Part shown: positions 41,821 to 49,407 of the stretch, piece by piece
How the letters are laid out: each line of letters opens with the position of its first letter
Numbering within the stretch: the first letter of the stretch is position 1
From: Tidjanibacter sp.
GTDB lineage: Bacteria > Bacteroidota > Bacteroidia > Bacteroidales > Rikenellaceae
Length of the DNA stretch: 64,000 bases
Reading direction: 5' to 3'
NCBI GenBank assembly: GCA_017466345.1
Contig: JAFTUI010000017.1
Coordinates: forward strand, 90,735 to 154,734
Translations under genes and position numbers: made by a program
Notes under the pieces: model-generated
Databases searched by the model: none
The model's input: only the letters and a program-made list of their open reading frames with translations
What the model was told of the DNA's origin: nothing

Positions 41821-41850
41821 GAGTTAAAAGTTGAAAGTTGAAAGTTGGGA
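41821..41850. repeat. heptamer array (AAAGTTG)n
   Basis: About three units of AAAGTTG directly upstream of the importer operon promoter. Confidence 0.8.
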
Positions 41851-41881
41851 AATAAAAAAAATCCCCCTCAAACTGAGAAGG

Positions 41882-41976
41882 AAATTTTCAATTTTCGCAA
41901 ATGCGATTAAGCGAGGGCAGAGGCTGCTTGCAGACTATGCCGAGCGGGAGCATTTTAGACAAAACTTTGTTTTGTC
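41882..41976 (+). repeat. CTTG-hairpin element, copy B
   Basis: As copy A, but the apical stem is CTG-CTTG-CAG instead of GCA-CTTG-TGC, and the terminal hairpin (41958-41976) is GACAAAAC-TTT-GTTTTGTC, the exact inverse of copy A's. Confidence 0.85.
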
Positions 41977-41982
41977 AATTCT

Positions 41983-42357
41983 CTACAACTCGGTCTTCCA
42001 CAAGCCGTGGAGGTTGCAGTATTCGTAAACCGCAACGGGTTTCCTGCCACATACGCACACCTCGGCTACGGGTTTGTCCGTAAGGTCGATGCGTGTGCCA
42101 CCGTCCTCAAATTCCACATACACAAAGGCGATGTGGTGATCGGGGAGCATTGGGTGCTCGGTGCTGCCTACCTTGATGCGCAACTTGCAGTCGTCAACCT
42201 TCTCCACCACGGGGAGGTGTTTCTCTACGCTTGCCTCAACGGTGCCGGGGATGAGTTCGGTCATCTTCTCGCCACAGCAAAAAGGAGTTACTTTGCCATC
42301 TACTGCCTTGATAATCACGTTACCACAGTGATTACACTTATAAAACTTGGTTGCCAT
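41983..42357 (-). CDS. desulfoferrodoxin / superoxide reductase
   Basis: 124 residues. N-terminal desulforedoxin domain with YKCNHCG and PFCCGEKM supplies four Cys for centre I. The catalytic centre II ligands are seen in VEKHLP, STEHPMLPDHHIAF and CNLHGLWK (His4-Cys). It reduces superoxide to hydrogen peroxide without making oxygen, suiting an anaerobe. Own promoter at 42408-42438. Confidence 0.96.
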   Translation of the reverse strand: MATKFYKCNHCGNVIIKAVDGKVTPFCCGEKMTELIPGTVEASVEKHLPVVEKVDDCKLRIKVGSTEHPMLPDHHIAFVYVEFEDGGTRIDLTDKPVAEVCVCGRKPVAVYEYCNLHGLWKTEL

Positions 42358-42407
42358 ATTTTCAGTTGTTTTTATTTGTTAAACTTGTTATTCGTCTTTC
42401 TTTGTTA

Positions 42408-42438
42408 CAAAGATAATACCACCGATTCAAAAAAACAA
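42408..42438 (-). promoter_or_regulatory. superoxide reductase promoter
   Basis: Minus strand TTG, 20 bp, TATCTTTG (42408-42415). Confidence 0.65.
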
Positions 42439-42500
42439 ATCGGAAATTTTTATGATGCGATTAGTTATTCTTATGGGGAGTGTGGAGGTCGGGAGGAAAA

Positions 42501-42532
42501 CAAAACGAGGACTGCAATTTTGCAGTCCTCGT
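42501..42532 (-). terminator. terminator of tRNA-Met
   Basis: ACGAGGACTGCA/TGCAGTCCTCGT stem (42505-42516 with 42520-42531), then TTTTGTTTT on the minus strand. Confidence 0.88.
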
Positions 42533-42535
42533 TGT

Positions 42536-42612
42536 TGGTAGCGAGACCCAGGATTGAACTGGGGACCTCATGATTATGAATCATGCGCTCTAACCAGCTG
42601 AGCTATCTCGCC
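42536..42612 (-). tRNA. tRNA-Met (CAT), elongator type
   Basis: Minus-strand cloverleaf: acceptor GGCGAGA/TCTCGCT (G1-U72 wobble), anticodon stem CATGA/TCATG with loop TTCATAA, T-arm CCCAGTTCAATCCTGGG, discriminator A and encoded CCA. It lacks the initiator's three GC pairs in the anticodon stem, so elongator Met is favoured. Confidence 0.93.
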
Positions 42613-42631
42613 GTTTGCTCGAAAAGCGGTG

Positions 42632-42661
42632 CAAAGATAACGCTTTATTTTTCCCCCGCAA
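42632..42661 (-). promoter_or_regulatory. tRNA-Met promoter
   Basis: Minus strand TTG, 19 bp, TATCTTTG (42632-42639), about 20 nt before the tRNA. Confidence 0.75.
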
Positions 42662-42711
42662 ATTTTTTTGAGGTATTTTTTTTGCATAGTGGTCTAAAAA
42701 ACATTTTTGCT

Positions 42712-43386
42712 ATGAAAAAAGATCCAACTGTAAGCCTCGCACGACTGCTCGATGGTATGGCTATCTTCGCAAGTCTGCTGTTACTCCTCTCGCTCTCGAT
42801 AGATATCATCGAGCGCAAAACCTACATTCTCTCGGCAGGCGTTGAGGAGTTACAACTCTTCGTTTGTATGATATTTATTATCGACTATGTGGTGCAGACG
42901 ATGATGGCGCGTAATCCCAACCGCTACTTCCGCCGCAACATCCTGCTGCTACTCGTTTCAATACCCTATTTGAATATGTTGGAGTGGGGTGGGGCGGAAC
43001 TACCCAAGGGGCTCTACATAGTGCTCAAATGTCTGCCTATGGTACGCGGTGCAGTGGGAGTCTATGGGCTTATAAGGCATATCACGCCTTCGAGAGTGAG
43101 TGCCATAATGTGGAGCTACATTGCACTCATAGTACTCGTTACATACCTCTCTTCCCTCGTCTTCTACTCCTACGAGGAGGTCGTAAATCGCTCGGTAGAT
43201 AACTTTGGTACTGCCCTCTGGTGGGCGGGACTCAACGTCACGACAGTCGGCGCACCGCTTTTTGCCGTTACGCCCGTTGGAAAGGTACTTACGGTACTTC
43301 TCCCGGGGCTCGGAATGATACTCTTCCCCCTGATGACGGTCTATGTTACCCACCTTGTGCAGAGAAGTCTAACGTCTAACGTCTAA
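42712..43386 (+). CDS. potassium-channel-like ion transport protein
   Basis: 224 residues with about six membrane segments and a pore-like loop before the last helix: FGTALWWAGLNVTTVGAPLFAVTP. The filter position reads TTVGAP rather than TVGYG/TVGFG, and the S4-like helix has few Arg, so potassium selectivity and voltage sensing are doubtful. The last six residues (SLTSNV) and stop are encoded by the GTCTAAC heptamer array, implying that the repeat has replaced the original C-terminus. ATG 42712 was chosen because the upstream frame crosses the tRNA-Met gene. Confidence 0.8.
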   Translation: MKKDPTVSLARLLDGMAIFASLLLLLSLSIDIIERKTYILSAGVEELQLFVCMIFIIDYVVQTMMARNPNRYFRRNILLLLVSIPYLNMLEWGGAELPKGLYIVLKCLPMVRGAVGVYGLIRHITPSRVSAIMWSYIALIVLVTYLSSLVFYSYEEVVNRSVDNFGTALWWAGLNVTTVGAPLFAVTPVGKVLTVLLPGLGMILFPLMTVYVTHLVQRSLTSNV

Positions 43387-43475
43387 CGTCAATAGTCCTA
43401 AGGCTTATAGGGCATATAGGGCATATAGGAGTAACAGGAGTGACAGGGTTTTCCTGTCCTTCCTGTTCTTCCTGC
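43369..43475 (+). repeat. heptamer/core/nonamer repeat with snapback arm, copy g
   Basis: Three GTCTAAC heptamers (overlapping the preceding CDS), the core, GGGCATATA nonamers, then AGGAGTAAC/AGGAGTGAC units facing TCCTTCCTG/TTCTTCCTG units across GGGTTTTCC; the two sides are partly complementary. Confidence 0.9.
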
Positions 43476-43477
43476 CC

Positions 43478-43546
43478 TTAAAAGCATCGGGCTCGGCAAT
43501 TTTGCCGAGCCCGCTCTCTGAATTTTGGTGCAAAAAGCATCCGTTA
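43478..43546 (-). terminator. terminator hairpin of tdk
   Basis: On the minus strand CTTTTTGCACCAAAATTCAG (the 5' arm of the giant-palindrome family) leads into a perfect stem GGGCTCGGC-AAAATT-GCCGAGCCC, then ATGCTTTT. It seems a shortened member of the family. Confidence 0.7.
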
Positions 43547-44110
43547 TTATTCGTTTTGAAGTTTATTGAAGCAGTGGCGACAAATAGGCTCATAAGTGTC
43601 CTTCTCGCCCAATACCACAAGTTTGTCGTTCTGTGTCAAGCGGTGCGAGTGGTGGGCGATGTTGCCGCAGCGAACACAGATGGCGTGCACTTTGTCCACC
43701 AACTCGGCCTTCGCCATAAGCATAGGCATAGGACCAAAGGGCTTACCGAGGTAGTCCATATCCAAACCCGCCACGATAACCCTCACGCCCCTGTTGGCGA
43801 GCTGCATACACACATCCACAATACCCTCATCGAAGAACTGAGCCTCGTCAATGCCCACAACATCCACATCGGTAGCCATCAGCAGGATTTGCGAAGAGGA
43901 CTCTACGGGTGTGGACTGTATGGCGTTGGAGTTGTGCGACACGACCTCGTCCACCGAGTAGCGCACGTCTATTTGGGGTTTGAAAATCTCAACTCGCTGA
44001 TTGGCAAATACTGCGCGGCGCATGCGCCTGATGAGTTCTTCGGTCTTGCCCGAGAACATCGAGCCACAAATTACCTCTATCCAACCGGGTTTGCTTGCTT
44101 CTAAGAACAT
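43547..44110 (-). CDS. tdk: thymidine kinase
   Basis: 187 residues from ATG 44110; an upstream in-frame ATG lies beyond the promoter. Type II thymidine kinase: P-loop [31 protein letters not shown], the lasso loop [14 protein letters not shown], and a zinc site from CVRCGN and CRHC. It phosphorylates thymidine for salvage. Confidence 0.96.
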   Translation of the reverse strand: MFLEASKPGWIEVICGSMFSGKTEELIRRMRRAVFANQRVEIFKPQIDVRYSVDEVVSHNSNAIQSTPVESSSQILLMATDVDVVGIDEAQFFDEGIVDVCMQLANRGVRVIVAGLDMDYLGKPFGPMPMLMAKAELVDKVHAICVRCGNIAHHSHRLTQNDKLVVLGEKDTYEPICRHCFNKLQNE

Positions 44111-44153
44111 AATGGGTGTAGTGTTATAGTTTGTTGTTATTAGTTTCTGCCGA

Positions 44154-44182
44154 CAAAAGTAGCGAATAAATTCAAAATTCAA
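44154..44182 (-). promoter_or_regulatory. tdk promoter
   Basis: Minus strand TTG, 18 bp, TACTTTTG (44154-44161). Confidence 0.6.
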
Positions 44183-44202
44183 AATTGAGGGTTGAGGATC
44201 TT

Positions 44203-44238
44203 CCCATAACTCCTATAAGCCCTATAAGCCTTACCCTC
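44203..44238 (-). repeat. nonamer part of the dispersed repeat, no heptamers (copy h)
   Basis: Minus strand: AAGGCTTATAGGGCTTATAGG then AGTTATGGG; the heptamer array and core are absent. Confidence 0.75.
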
Positions 44239-44287
44239 CCTATCCTCTCTGCTCGCCACCCATAAAACCCTAAAAATCAAAAAATTT

Positions 44288-44329
44288 TGCATTTTGAATT
44301 TTGCATTTTGAATTTTATTTGTATCTTTG
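44288..44329 (+). promoter_or_regulatory. rpsA promoter built on a TTTTGAATTTTGCA repeat
   Basis: TTG (44301-44303), 18 bp, TATCTTTG (44322-44329). The -33 element lies inside tandem TTTTGCA/TTTTGAA units, and similar units precede the rnz promoter. Confidence 0.7.
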
Positions 44330-44337
44330 CGCGCTTT

Positions 44338-44365
44338 CTTTCCCGCGTATGCGTACGAGGGGAAG
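44338..44365 (+). promoter_or_regulatory. leader hairpin upstream of rpsA
   Basis: CTTTCCC pairs with GGGGAAG and, inside, CGTA with TACG closing a TGCG tetraloop. It lies near the 5' end of a predicted 75-nt leader, a reasonable place for S1 autoregulation or mRNA protection. Confidence 0.5.
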
Positions 44366-44410
44366 TCTACAAATAAAGTCTAACTTTTTAATTATTAAAA
44401 ACTTAACACA

Positions 44411-46204
44411 ATGGAAAACAACAAAAAAGTAGCCAACGAGAACTTCGATTGGACCGCTTATGAGACCGATGCCGAACTCTATGGTGAGCTTACCAAAGAG
44501 CAAGTTGCTGCACAGTACGATGAGACCGTACAGAAAGTACACGCAGGCGAGGTAGTAGAGGGTGTCGTTACCTCTATCAACAAACGCGAGGTAGTAGTAA
44601 ACATTGGCTACAAGTCGGACGCTATCATTCCCGTAACCGAGTTCCGTTACAACCCTGAGCTCGCTATCGGTGAGAAAGTAGAGGTTTATGTAGATAGCAC
44701 CGAGGACAAAAAAGGACAGCTCGTTCTTTCGCACAAGAAGGCTCGTCAGCTCAAAAGCTGGGACCGCGTTAATCAGGCTTTGGAGAATGATGAGATCATC
44801 AAGGGCTTCATCAAATGCCGCACTAAGGGCGGTATGATCGTAGACGTATTCGGCATCGAGGCGTTCTTGCCCGGTAGCCAGATTGACGTTAAGCCCATCC
44901 GCGACTACGATATTTACGTTGAGAAGACTATGGAGTTCAAGGTTGTTAAGATCAACCAGGAGTTCCGCAATGTTGTTGTTTCGCACAAGGCTCTCATCGA
45001 GGCAGAGCTCGAACAGCAGAGGCAGGAGATTATGTCGCGCTTGGAGAAAGGTCAGATTCTCGAAGGTACCGTTAAGAACATCACTTCCTACGGTGTATTC
45101 GTTGACCTTGGTGGCGTAGACGGTCTTATCCACATCACCGACCTCAGCTGGGGCCGCGTAAACCGTCCTGAGGAGATTGTTGCTCTCGACCAGAAGATCA
45201 ACGTTGTTATCCTCGACTTCGATGACCAGAAGAAGCGCATCGCTCTTGGTCTGAAACAGCTCACCGCTCATCCTTGGGAGGCTCTGGATGCTAACCTCAA
45301 AGTTGGCGACAAGATTAGCGGTAAGGTAGTTATGATGTACGACTACGGTGCATTCGTAGAGGTAGCACCCGGTGTTGAGGGTCTTATCCACGTTTCGGAG
45401 ATGTCGTGGAACCAGCACCTCCGCTCGGCTCAGGAGTTTATGAAGGTGGGCGATGAGATCGAGGCAGTTATCCTCACTCTCGACCGCGAGGAGCGTAAGA
45501 TGTCGCTCGGCATCAAACAGCTCACCGCTGATCCTTGGGAGGCTATCGAGGAGCGTTACCCCATCGGTTCGCGCCACACTGCAAAAGTTCGCAACTTCAC
45601 CAACTTCGGTATCTTCGTAGAGATTTCGGAGGGTATTGACGGTCTTGTTCACATCAGCGACCTCAGCTGGACCAAGAAGATCAAACACCCCGCAGAGCTC
45701 ACTCAGCTCGGTGCAGACCTTGACGTTATCGTTCTTGGCATCGACAAGGAGAACCGCCGCCTCAGCCTTGGCCACAAGCAGTTGGAGGAGAACCCCTGGA
45801 ACGAGTTCGAGGCTCAGTTTGCTGTTGACTCCGTACACGAGGGTAAGGTAACCGAGGTTAATGACAAGGGTGCTGTTGTTGCTCTTGGCGAGAATGTAGA
45901 GGGCTTTGCTCCTGCAAAACAGATCGTTAAAGAGGACGGTACCACCGCTAAGGTAGGCGATGTACTTCCCTTCAAGGTTACCGAGTTCTCGAAAGTAACC
46001 AAACATATCAGCTTGTCGCACACCCGCGTATTCGAGGAGGCAAAACGTGCCGAGGAGAATGCTGCAAAGGCTGAGCGCCGCGCTGCTGCTGAGGCTACCA
46101 AGTCGACCGTTAAGAAGATCAACGCTCAGGTTGAGAAGACCACCCTTGGTGATTTGACTGACCTTGCAGAGTTGAAGGCTAAGCTCGAAGCAGAGCAGAA
46201 ATAG
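44411..46204 (+). CDS. rpsA: 30S ribosomal protein S1
   Basis: 597 residues with six S1/OB-fold RNA-binding repeats: typical hits include VVEGVVTSINKREVVVNIGYKSDAIIP, ILEGTVKNITSYGVFVDLGGVDGLIHITDLSWGR, KISGKVVMMYDYGAFVEVAPGVEGLIHVSEMSW and HTAKVRNFTNFGIFVEISEGIDGLVHISDLSW. S1 recruits mRNAs, important in a phylum that lacks Shine-Dalgarno sequences. The C-terminal tail is Ala/Glu/Lys rich. The stop codon lies in the 5' arm of a large palindrome. Confidence 0.97.
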   Translation: MENNKKVANENFDWTAYETDAELYGELTKEQVAAQYDETVQKVHAGEVVEGVVTSINKREVVVNIGYKSDAIIPVTEFRYNPELAIGEKVEVYVDSTEDKKGQLVLSHKKARQLKSWDRVNQALENDEIIKGFIKCRTKGGMIVDVFGIEAFLPGSQIDVKPIRDYDIYVEKTMEFKVVKINQEFRNVVVSHKALIEAELEQQRQEIMSRLEKGQILEGTVKNITSYGVFVDLGGVDGLIHITDLSWGRVNRPEEIVALDQKINVVILDFDDQKKRIALGLKQLTAHPWEALDANLKVGDKISGKVVMMYDYGAFVEVAPGVEGLIHVSEMSWNQHLRSAQEFMKVGDEIEAVILTLDREERKMSLGIKQLTADPWEAIEERYPIGSRHTAKVRNFTNFGIFVEISEGIDGLVHISDLSWTKKIKHPAELTQLGADLDVIVLGIDKENRRLSLGHKQLEENPWNEFEAQFAVDSVHEGKVTEVNDKGAVVALGENVEGFAPAKQIVKEDGTTAKVGDVLPFKVTEFSKVTKHISLSHTRVFEEAKRAEENAAKAERRAAAEATKSTVKKINAQVEKTTLGDLTDLAELKAKLEAEQK

Positions 46205-46326
46205 TGCATCTTGCAGGTGCTTTTAGCACCAAAATTCAGAGAACGGACTCCTCATTTACGCTTAGTAAACTGCGGAGTCCGCTCCTTTTTTTGGCACTAA
46301 AAGTCCTCTGCAATATGCACTATTTT
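46199..46326. repeat. giant palindrome spanning the rpsA stop codon (copy H5)
   Basis: Outer arms AATAGTGCATCTTGCAGG (containing the TAG stop) and its near inverse at 46305-46324; middle arms CTTTTAGCACCAAAA/TTGGCACTAAAAG; inner stem GGACTCC/GGAGTCC; loop TCATTTACG-CTTA-GTAAACT. Confidence 0.9.
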
Positions 46327-46354
46327 ACATTTCCTCCGCTCTCTGCGTTTTTGC

Positions 46355-46525
46355 GTCTAATGTCTAACGTCTAACGTCAATAGTCCTAAGAGTTCCAGGG
46401 ATAACAGGGATAACAGGGGTTGCAGGGGGAATTCTTCCTTGTTATCCTTGTTATCCTTGTTATCCTTGTTATCCTTGTAACCCCTGCATCCCCTGCATCC
46501 CCTGCATCCCCTGCATCCCTCCCCT
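46355..46525 (+). repeat. heptamer/core repeat with long snapback nonamers, copy i
   Basis: Three GTCTAAC-type heptamers and core GTCAATAGTCCTAAG, then CAGGGATAA x2, GGGGTTGCAGGGGGAATTC, then TTGTTATCC x4 and CCTGCATCC x4. The left and right nonamers are reverse complements, so the array folds back on itself. Confidence 0.9.
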
Positions 46526-46528
46526 AAG

Positions 46529-46567
46529 TTAGGGGAGCATTTTAGACAAAACAAAGTTTTGTCAATT
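46529..46567 (+). repeat. partial CTTG-hairpin element (copy D)
   Basis: Only the 3' part remains: GGGAGCATTTTA and GACAAAAC-AAA-GTTTTGTC (46545-46563), fused to CCCCTAA-GTTAGGGG. Confidence 0.8.
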
Positions 46568-46581
46568 CTCAATTTTGAATT

Positions 46582-46611
46582 TTGCATTTTGAATTTTGCA
46601 TTGTATTTTTG
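46582..46611 (+). promoter_or_regulatory. rnz promoter, leaderless type
   Basis: TTTG, 19 bp, TATTTTTG (46604-46611), then TACT and ATG. The -33 element is part of the TTTTGAATTTTGCA repeat. Confidence 0.7.
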
Positions 46612-46615
46612 TACT

Positions 46616-47551
46616 ATGACATTCAAAGTGACCATACTTGGTGCGGCGAGTGCTAAGCCTTCGGCCACGCGCCATCAGACCTCCCAGCTCGTCAATCACG
46701 CCGAGCAGTACTTCCTTGTCGATGCAGGCGAGGGGGTGCAGAGTCGTATGATGAGGGCGGGAGTGAATCCTATGAGGCTCTCGGCGGTCTTCATTTCGCA
46801 CCTGCACGGCGACCACGTTTTTGGCTTGTTCCCGATGATTTCGAGCCTTGGGCTTATGGGGCGCAAGGTGCCGTTGCATATCTACGCACCACGACCTTTT
46901 GACGAGATTTTGGAGTACCACACCCGCTACTTCGACACCGCGTTGCCCTACGAGGTGGTGTGGCACGAGGTGGATACCACCAAACACGCACTGCTCTACG
47001 AGAATAGTGTGTTGGAGGTGTGGAGCGTGCCCCTAAGACACCGAGTACCCACAGCGGGCTTTCTCTTCAAGGAGAAACCCGCAGGGCTCAATGTCGACAA
47101 AGGGGCAATAGAACGCTATGGGCTCGGTGTGGCGCAGATTACAGCAGCCAAGTGGGGCGAGGATGTGGTGTTGGCGGATGGTAGGGTAGTGCCCAATGGT
47201 GAGCTGACCTACACTCCTTGGGAGCCTCGCAGCTATGCCTACCTTAGCGACACGAACTATTCGGGTAAGGCTGTGAGCCTTGTGCGGGGCGTGGATTTGC
47301 TCTACCACGAGGCAACCTATATGGACGATATGCACTCGGAGGCCAAAAAGCGTGGCCACTCCACCACGCTCGATGCGGCTCGTGCGGCTGTGGAGAGCGG
47401 CGCAAGACGACTCCTTATTGGTCACTTATCCTCGCGCTATAAGGACGAGGGGGCACTTGTTGAGGAGTGCCGCACTCGCTTCCCCGAAACCTACCTTGCC
47501 GAGGAGTATAAAACCTTCGAGATAGAACAGAAAAAACTCGCTATAAAATGA
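46616..47551 (+). CDS. rnz: ribonuclease Z
   Basis: 311 residues from ATG 46616. Metallo-beta-lactamase fold: SHLHGDHVFGLFPMISSLGLMGR is the zinc-binding HxHxDH motif, and YLSDTNYSGKAV, LYHEATYMDD and KKRGHSTTLDAA hold the later Asp/His ligands. It matures tRNA 3' ends, needed here because some tRNAs lack encoded CCA. The start of the next gene overlaps its stop by 4 bp. Confidence 0.95.
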   Translation: MTFKVTILGAASAKPSATRHQTSQLVNHAEQYFLVDAGEGVQSRMMRAGVNPMRLSAVFISHLHGDHVFGLFPMISSLGLMGRKVPLHIYAPRPFDEILEYHTRYFDTALPYEVVWHEVDTTKHALLYENSVLEVWSVPLRHRVPTAGFLFKEKPAGLNVDKGAIERYGLGVAQITAAKWGEDVVLADGRVVPNGELTYTPWEPRSYAYLSDTNYSGKAVSLVRGVDLLYHEATYMDDMHSEAKKRGHSTTLDAARAAVESGARRLLIGHLSSRYKDEGALVEECRTRFPETYLAEEYKTFEIEQKKLAIK

Positions 47552-48213
47552 GACGATACCTTATATTAATAATAACACTGCTCGCTGTTGTGCCCCTCGT
47601 GGCTCAACGCACCACCTCGCGCGATGCTCTGCGCTATGGCCAGATGAACGAACAAGGCGTGTGGAGTGTGGGCGTGAGTATGGCACCTGTTGTGGGTGTG
47701 CTCCACCCTCTGGACGATGCTCTGGGTGGCGGCAGCGTGACCTCTACGGGTATTATGGGCTTTGGCATCGAGGGTGGCTACTTTGTGGCTGATAACCTTA
47801 GGGTGTCGGCATCGTTTGAGATGGTAGATGCCTCGTGGCAGGGGCTGATGCGCTCCAACCCCTACGATGGCTATGCGGCACTCTCGCAACTCCGCCTCAG
47901 AGTAGGAGGACATTGGCATATGGCTCGCTGGGATGTGGGCGGCGGCGTGACGATAGGCACCACAACCCTCAACTATGTAGCAGCAGACACCGCCAATGGG
48001 GGAGTGAATGACGACCGCTTCGGGAGTGCCGACCTTCGGGATAGACACTCCACGCTGGGACTCTTCTGCGAGACGGGCGTTATGGTGTCGCCATTTCTGC
48101 GCTTGGGCGCATTTTGGAGCCCCTCCATAGCCTTTGGTGGCGGTTATAGCCACTCGGTGGGCGCAAAACTTACCATCTACCTGCCCTTTGTCAATTCGGT
48201 GGTCTGCAAGTAG
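47548..48213 (+). CDS. outer membrane beta-barrel protein
   Basis: 221 residues with signal peptide MRRYLILIITLLAVVPLVAQ. The mature part alternates short amphipathic strands and turns (GFGIEGGYFVADNLRVSASFEM, LRLRVGGHWHMARWDVGGGVTIG), as in small OmpA/OmpW-like barrels. C-terminal Lys rather than aromatic. The function is unknown. Its ATGA overlap with rnz indicates cotranslation. Confidence 0.8.
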   Translation: MRRYLILIITLLAVVPLVAQRTTSRDALRYGQMNEQGVWSVGVSMAPVVGVLHPLDDALGGGSVTSTGIMGFGIEGGYFVADNLRVSASFEMVDASWQGLMRSNPYDGYAALSQLRLRVGGHWHMARWDVGGGVTIGTTTLNYVAADTANGGVNDDRFGSADLRDRHSTLGLFCETGVMVSPFLRLGAFWSPSIAFGGGYSHSVGAKLTIYLPFVNSVVCK

Positions 48214-48215
48214 GG

Positions 48216-48432
48216 TCTAACGTCTAACGTCTAACGTCAATAGTCCTAAGGCTTATAGGAGTGACAGGAGTGACAGGAGTAACAGGAGTAACAGGGCTTT
48301 CCTGTTTTTCCTATTCCTCCTGTCCTTCCTGTCCTTCCTGTTCTTCCTGTTCTTCCTGTTCTTCCTGTTCTTCCTGTTCTTCCTGTTCTTCCTGTTCTTC
48401 CTGTTCTTCCTGTTCTTCCTGTCCTTCCTGTC
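48216..48432 (+). repeat. heptamer/core repeat with expanded TTCTTCCTG array, copy j
   Basis: Three GTCTAAC heptamers, the core, AGGAGTGAC/AGGAGTAAC units x4, GGGCTTTCC, then TCCTTCCTG variants and nine perfect TTCTTCCTG units (48341-48421). It is the longest pure array in the window and so the likeliest to vary between strains. Confidence 0.95.
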
Positions 48433-48594
48433 GAGAGCGCCGCATAATTTTCTTCTGCCGAGTGTTGCACGAAATGAAAAAAATTTTTATTATCTTTGCA
48501 ATGTATTATCGGCTTTTTGCAAAGCGGGCTGTGTGAGTGTGCCGAAAACACGTTTTTGGGGTTTGCTTTGCGGTAATTAAAACAAGAGAATAAA

Positions 48595-49407
48595 GTGGCA
48601 GGAGCAAAAATACTATGCGTTTGTCAGGAGATATTCCCCTATCTGCCTGAGAGCCCCATTGCGACCACTTGTCGTACACTTTCGCAGGCTATGCAGGAGC
48701 GAGGCTTCGAGATTAGGACCTTTATGCCCCGCTTTGGCTGCATCAACGAACGCCGCAACCAGTTGCACGAGGTTATCCGCTTGTCGGGTATGAACCTCAT
48801 CATCAACGATAACGACCACCAGCTCATCATCAAGGTAGCGTCTATTCCCGCAGCGAGGGTGCAGATTTATTTCATCGACAACGATGAGTACTTCGCTCCT
48901 CGCAAGGCAACATTCCGCAATGCCGAGGGCGAGGAGTTTGAGGATAACGACCAGAGGGCAATCTTCTTTGCTCGTGGCGTGCTCGAAACCGTCAAGAAAC
49001 TGCGCTGGAAGCCCGATGTGGTACATTGCCACTCGTGGTTTGCGGCTGCTGTGCCCCTCTACCTGAGGAACTGCTACACTGACGAGCCCCTCTTCTCGGA
49101 GGCTAAGGTGGTGTTTAGCATCTATGACGATATGTTCGAGGGTGTGTGGGGCGAGGCGTTCCGTGCGACAATGATGGGCGAGGGTGTGCCTGCCGATAAG
49201 TTGGGCGAGGAGCAGCTCACATACCAAAATCTCATAAAACTCGTTATTGATAACGCAGATGGCATTGTTGTTGAGGCTGAGCACCTGCCCGCCGAAGTTG
49301 AGGAGTACCTCGCTGCGAGTGGCAAGAGGGTGTTGCGTCCTACGGGCGACATTGCCGAGGAAGAGAAACTCACGCAGTATAAAGAATTCTATGACTCAAT
49401 TCTCTAA
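48595..49407 (+). CDS. GT5 glycogen/starch synthase N-terminal-domain protein
   Basis: 270 residues with a GTG start. KILCVCQEIFPYLPESPIATTCRTLSQAMQERGFEIRTFMPRFGCINERRNQLHEVIRLSG and DVVHCHSWFAAAVPLYLR match the acceptor half of GT5 synthases. The donor-binding C-terminal half is missing, although the protein ends naturally. In Bacteroidota this short form is found next to DUF4270 genes; it may be regulatory or a partner subunit. Its last 17 bp overlap the next gene. Confidence 0.85.
   Translation: MAGAKILCVCQEIFPYLPESPIATTCRTLSQAMQERGFEIRTFMPRFGCINERRNQLHEVIRLSGMNLIINDNDHQLIIKVASIPAARVQIYFIDNDEYFAPRKATFRNAEGEEFEDNDQRAIFFARGVLETVKKLRWKPDVVHCHSWFAAAVPLYLRNCYTDEPLFSEAKVVFSIYDDMFEGVWGEAFRATMMGEGVPADKLGEEQLTYQNLIKLVIDNADGIVVEAEHLPAEVEEYLAASGKRVLRPTGDIAEEEKLTQYKEFYDSIL

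Noticed and set aside
44315-46021. 568-codon frame antisense to rpsA
   Set aside because: Mirror of the S1 repeats; the pseudo-repeats in it are produced by the OB-fold repeats on the plus strand.
48246-48551. Frame encoding repeated Gly-Arg-Thr on the minus strand
   Set aside because: Made only by the 9-bp TTCTTCCTG array, since 9 is divisible by 3; there is no start context or flanking coding sequence.
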